DNA from: Candidatus Poribacteria bacterium
GTDB taxonomy: Bacteria > Poribacteria > WGA-4E > WGA-3G
Direction of reading: 5' to 3'
Assembly (NCBI GenBank): GCA_028818995.1
Contig: JAPPMR010000175.1
Coordinates: forward strand, 1-6,851
DNA length: 6,851 nucleotides
Shown: positions 5,346 through 6,851 of the stretch, piece after piece
How positions within the stretch are numbered: the first letter of the stretch is position 1
How the letters are laid out: each line of letters begins with the position of its first letter
Made by a program: the position numbers and the translations under genes
The notes under the pieces: model-generated
Database searches by the model: none
Told to the model about the DNA's origin: nothing
Seen by the model: only the letters and a program-made list of their open reading frames with translations

Positions 5346-5413
5346 TCCCACAAGAGAAAATTCAGCAATTTTTCTTAAGTTGACAGATCGGTTTTCACTG
5401 TGTTCTGCCCAAC

Positions 5414-6181
5414 CTACACTGAATTCCCAGTATCTGTTAGTGCTTTTGTATCCTGCGGTTTGATATTTTCAATTTTTTCGTTTTGTTTGAGTAGATTGTG
5501 GGTTGCGATTGTTTTGAGGATATTGTGTGCGAGTCGGACATTTGTGGTAGCGTCTTTCTTGTCACTTACTTCAAAGATCTGCTGTTTGATATATCCGTAG
5601 AGCGTTTCGAGTTCTATTGTGACGATGTCATCGTTTTTTAGGTTTTCATTTCGGTAACGTCCAAGGTATTCATTACGAGTTTGGTTGAATAGTTCGCGAT
5701 ATTTTTGTGGAAATTGAGGATTCTTTATGTTGTACCTTCGTAGTTGATTTGAGATTTCTATTCTGACATCTCGTTCGTGTGTATCAACTTGATTCTGATA
5801 TGCAGCGAGGTGTTGCGTATGCAATTTGTTCCGTTTTTGTTCGATTAGCTGCGCATACTCAATCTCAATCTGTTCTTGGAGTTTGGGGAAGTCTTGGTTG
5901 AATTTGTTATCAGATTCGTTGCCGTATAGGTAATCGTATTTCTCTTTTAGTTCATCAAAGGAGATTGCAAAGTACTCATCTTTGTCAAGTTGATCTTCTA
6001 TGCTTTGATCGTTCTCATGCTGTTCCTGATTTTCATGAAGCATTGGGAGTTGTTGCATAGGAGGTGGTTGCGGTAGGTCATCAGCAAATTCTGTAAGAAA
6101 TGCGTCTGTGACTTCTGTTCGTGTCATGAATTGTGCGAAACATTTGACGGCAAATTGTCTGTGTTTTTCTTCTAATTTCAT
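5414..6181 (-). CDS. Hypothetical charged protein with a possible N-terminal helix-turn-helix
   Basis: The gene encodes 255 residues from the ATG at 6181, chosen because AAGGTG lies 6 nt upstream. In-frame ATGs at 6196 and 6226 have no ribosome site, and both would place operator-like palindrome DNA inside the gene or right at its start. Residues about 5-36 (KHRQFAVKCFAQFMTRTEVT and onward) have a helix-turn-helix feel like small terminase subunits or DUF2280-type phage proteins. This is a loose resemblance from memory. A Pro/Gln/Glu-rich stretch follows (about 37-70), and then a long, strongly charged, probably helical region. No signal peptide, membrane segment or catalytic motif is visible. 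The two strong palindromes directly upstream would suit autoregulation if the N-terminus binds DNA. The function is unknown. Confidence 0.75.
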   Translation of the reverse strand: MKLEEKHRQFAVKCFAQFMTRTEVTDAFLTEFADDLPQPPPMQQLPMLHENQEQHENDQSIEDQLDKDEYFAISFDELKEKYDYLYGNESDNKFNQDFPKLQEQIEIEYAQLIEQKRNKLHTQHLAAYQNQVDTHERDVRIEISNQLRRYNIKNPQFPQKYRELFNQTRNEYLGRYRNENLKNDDIVTIELETLYGYIKQQIFEVSDKKDATTNVRLAHNILKTIATHNLLKQNEKIENIKPQDTKALTDTGNSV

Positions 6182-6200
6182 TGGGATCACCTTCATTAAA

Positions 6201-6238
6201 TCATACCGTACGGTATGAAATTTCATACCACGGTATGA
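6201..6238. promoter_or_regulatory. Double palindromic operator upstream of the 255-residue gene
   Basis: TCATACCGTACGGTATGA (6201-6218) is a perfect 18-bp palindrome. TCATACCACGGTATGA (6223-6238) has the same half-sites TCATACC/GGTATGA with a 2-bp instead of a 4-bp centre. The two dyad centres are 21 bp apart, two helical turns. The DNA between them, GGTATGAAATTTCATACC, is itself palindromic, so four half-sites alternate in orientation. The array ends 7 bp upstream of the Shine-Dalgarno sequence of the gene starting at 6181. This is the usual arrangement for cooperative binding of two regulator dimers. Confidence 0.65.
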
Positions 6239-6264
6239 TTTTGAAATTCGCCCTAAACCCAGTC

Positions 6265-6293
6265 TATGTAAGGATTTATGGCAGTTTTCTCAA
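6265..6293 (-). promoter_or_regulatory. Weak promoter candidate for the 255-residue gene
   Basis: On the minus strand TTGAGA (6288-6293) and TACATA (6265-6270) are separated by 17 bp. The -35 matches consensus at five of six bases but the -10 at only about three. If used, it would start near 6258 and put the double palindrome in the early transcribed region, where a bound repressor could block elongation. It also overlaps the last codons of the neighbouring small ORF. Confidence 0.25.
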
Positions 6294-6551
6294 AATAGAA
6301 TTAATTTTTAATATTTTAAGTTGTATTGCGGTACTACCTTTTTGCTTAAATAGTATATTTTTTGTCTTAAGAAGTGTTGTGTAGCTGTTTTTGCATCTGG
6401 TTAGTTTTTTGCGTTTTTCAGGGGAGTCTGGTTCCAGTAGTATTCTCTGAAATGATTCGTCAAGTAATTTCAACATGTCGCGGTACATGTTGCGTTCCAT
6501 AGAATTAAAATGGTTGTTTATGTGTTTGCTGGATCGTTTTCGTTTTTTCAT
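6276..6551 (-). CDS. Small basic hypothetical protein (91 residues)
   Basis: The frame opens MKKRKRSSKHINNHF and is very rich in Lys and Arg throughout. It has helix-like stretches such as YRDMLKLLDESFQRILLEP and a middle segment EKRKKLTRCKNSYTTLLKTK. No family is recognised. It lies on the same strand as, and 94 bp upstream of, the 255-residue gene, with the double palindrome between them. There is no Shine-Dalgarno sequence before the ATG. A TAAAAT hexamer ends 6 nt before it, compatible with a leaderless transcript. Composition and position favour a real gene, but short length and A/T-rich DNA leave clear doubt. A nucleic-acid-binding role would fit the charge but is only a guess. Confidence 0.45.
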   Translation of the reverse strand: MKKRKRSSKHINNHFNSMERNMYRDMLKLLDESFQRILLEPDSPEKRKKLTRCKNSYTTLLKTKNILFKQKGSTAIQLKILKINSILRKLP

Positions 6552-6557
6552 ACTGAT

Positions 6558-6563
6558 ATTTTA
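6558..6563 (-). promoter_or_regulatory. Possible -10 element of a leaderless promoter
   Basis: TAAAAT on the minus strand ends 6 nt before the ATG at 6551, the spacing at which transcription would begin on or next to the start codon. No good -35 is seen. It would explain why the 91-residue ORF lacks a ribosome-binding site. Confidence 0.25.
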
Positions 6564-6649
6564 ACAGATTATGGGTGGTGATGAGAAGTTTCTGCGGTGT
6601 TTGGAACAATAGATATCCAATATATTTCCAATAAGTTTGCAGAATATAG

Positions 6650-6677
6650 TTTTCAGTTGTCGGTTTTCAGTTTTCAG
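6650..6677 (+). repeat. Heptamer repeat TTTTCAG, three copies
   Basis: TTTTCAG occurs at 6650-6656, 6664-6670 and 6671-6677, the last two in tandem. The copies are followed or separated by GTTG-type bases. It is a simple dispersed intergenic repeat with no coding content. Confidence 0.6.
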
Positions 6678-6732
6678 TTGGTAGGTGGGTCAGTATTTGT
6701 CTGAACAAGGATATGCCAAATCAAGAAATCAA

Positions 6733-6847
6733 CGCCAAATGCTCCTTTGGCATTTGGCGGAGACGATGTGTTTATAGCAGCACCGACGACTGTAGGGACG
6801 ATATGTTTCAAAACACATCAAGAATAAATATGCCGTTCCTACGGAAC
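6733..6847. repeat. Cluster D: three copies of the hairpin repeat, one with an enlarged stem
   Basis: A minus copy ends at 6777 (ACGATGTGTTTATAG arm). Its hairpin has grown to a perfect 10-bp stem, CGCCAAATGC (6733-6742) with GCATTTGGCG (6750-6759). A decayed minus copy is at about 6787-6809 (TGTAGGGACGATATGTTT). A plus copy with the intact GTTCC TAC GGAAC hairpin runs from 6823 to 6847. The cluster may continue beyond the end of the window. Confidence 0.75.
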
Positions 6848-6851
6848 TCAA

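Larger units (their letters stand above)
4822..5413. other. Intergenic block between the fusion gene and the 255-residue gene
   Basis: The block holds, from left to right, a promoter candidate, cluster B, a small hairpin, the 5025 palindrome, a 14-mer repeat, cluster C and a hairpin at 5331. A 92-codon open frame on the plus strand (5100-5378) runs through cluster C and is not supported as a gene. Bases 5090-5150 and 5346-5413 show nothing clear. Confidence 0.7.
6552..6851. other. Right-end intergenic region
   Basis: No gene is supported. The region contains a -10 candidate close to the small ORF, the TTTTCAG heptamers and cluster D. Bases 6564-6645 and 6680-6730 show nothing recognisable. 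The window ends inside or just after the last repeat copy. Confidence 0.65.

Noticed and set aside
5100..5378. Plus-strand ORF of 92 codons
   Set aside because: It is a translation of cluster C hairpin repeats, which recur elsewhere in other frames and orientations. It has no ribosome site and no protein-like pattern.
5346..5380. A/T-rich inverted repeat around GAAAATT...AATTTTTC as a terminator
   Set aside because: The stem is weak, bulged and wholly A/T-rich, with no proper U-run on either strand.
6182..6226. Earlier ATG starts (6196, 6226) for the 255-residue gene
   Set aside because: Neither has a Shine-Dalgarno sequence, and the 6226 start would put half of the palindromic operator inside the coding region. 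The ATG at 6181 has AAGGTG at 6 nt.

Overview
The window looks like a chromosomal fragment of a low-to-moderate GC, uncultivated bacterium. Its intergenic spaces are packed with short hairpin repeats in several families. From memory, these repeats and the habit of fusing an ECF sigma factor to other domains resemble Candidatus Poribacteria. That placement is an inference and was not tested by any search.

Layout. All three supported genes lie on the minus strand. From right to left (the direction of transcription) they are: a small basic orphan ORF (6276-6551), a 255-residue charged hypothetical protein (5414-6181), and one very large gene (514-4806). Both intergenic blocks around the large gene (1-513 and 4822-5413), and the right end of the window (6552-6851), are repeat-rich and non-coding as far as can be seen.

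The main feature is the large gene. Its 1430-residue product reads in one open frame through three proteins that are normally encoded separately. They are an ECF-type RNA polymerase sigma factor (residues about 1-195), a complete FtsZ GTPase core (about 197-520), and a bacterial DNA polymerase III alpha subunit, PHP plus polymerase domains (about 551-1430). The GTP-binding loops, the T7 catalytic loop, the PHP metal ligands and the three polymerase aspartates all appear intact. The FtsZ C-terminal anchoring peptide is absent. The polymerase stops before its clamp-binding, OB-fold and tau-binding region. A near-perfect internal Shine-Dalgarno sequence lies exactly at the sigma/FtsZ junction, so a separate FtsZ-DnaE protein could be made from the same mRNA. 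No start codon exists at the FtsZ/DnaE junction, so the polymerase can only be made attached to FtsZ.

Upstream of the 255-residue gene sit two palindromes with identical half-sites whose centres are 21 bp apart. They look like a double operator.

The intergenic repeats form at least two structured families. Stem bases change in compensating pairs while loops or flanks stay constant, so the hairpin appears to be what is conserved.
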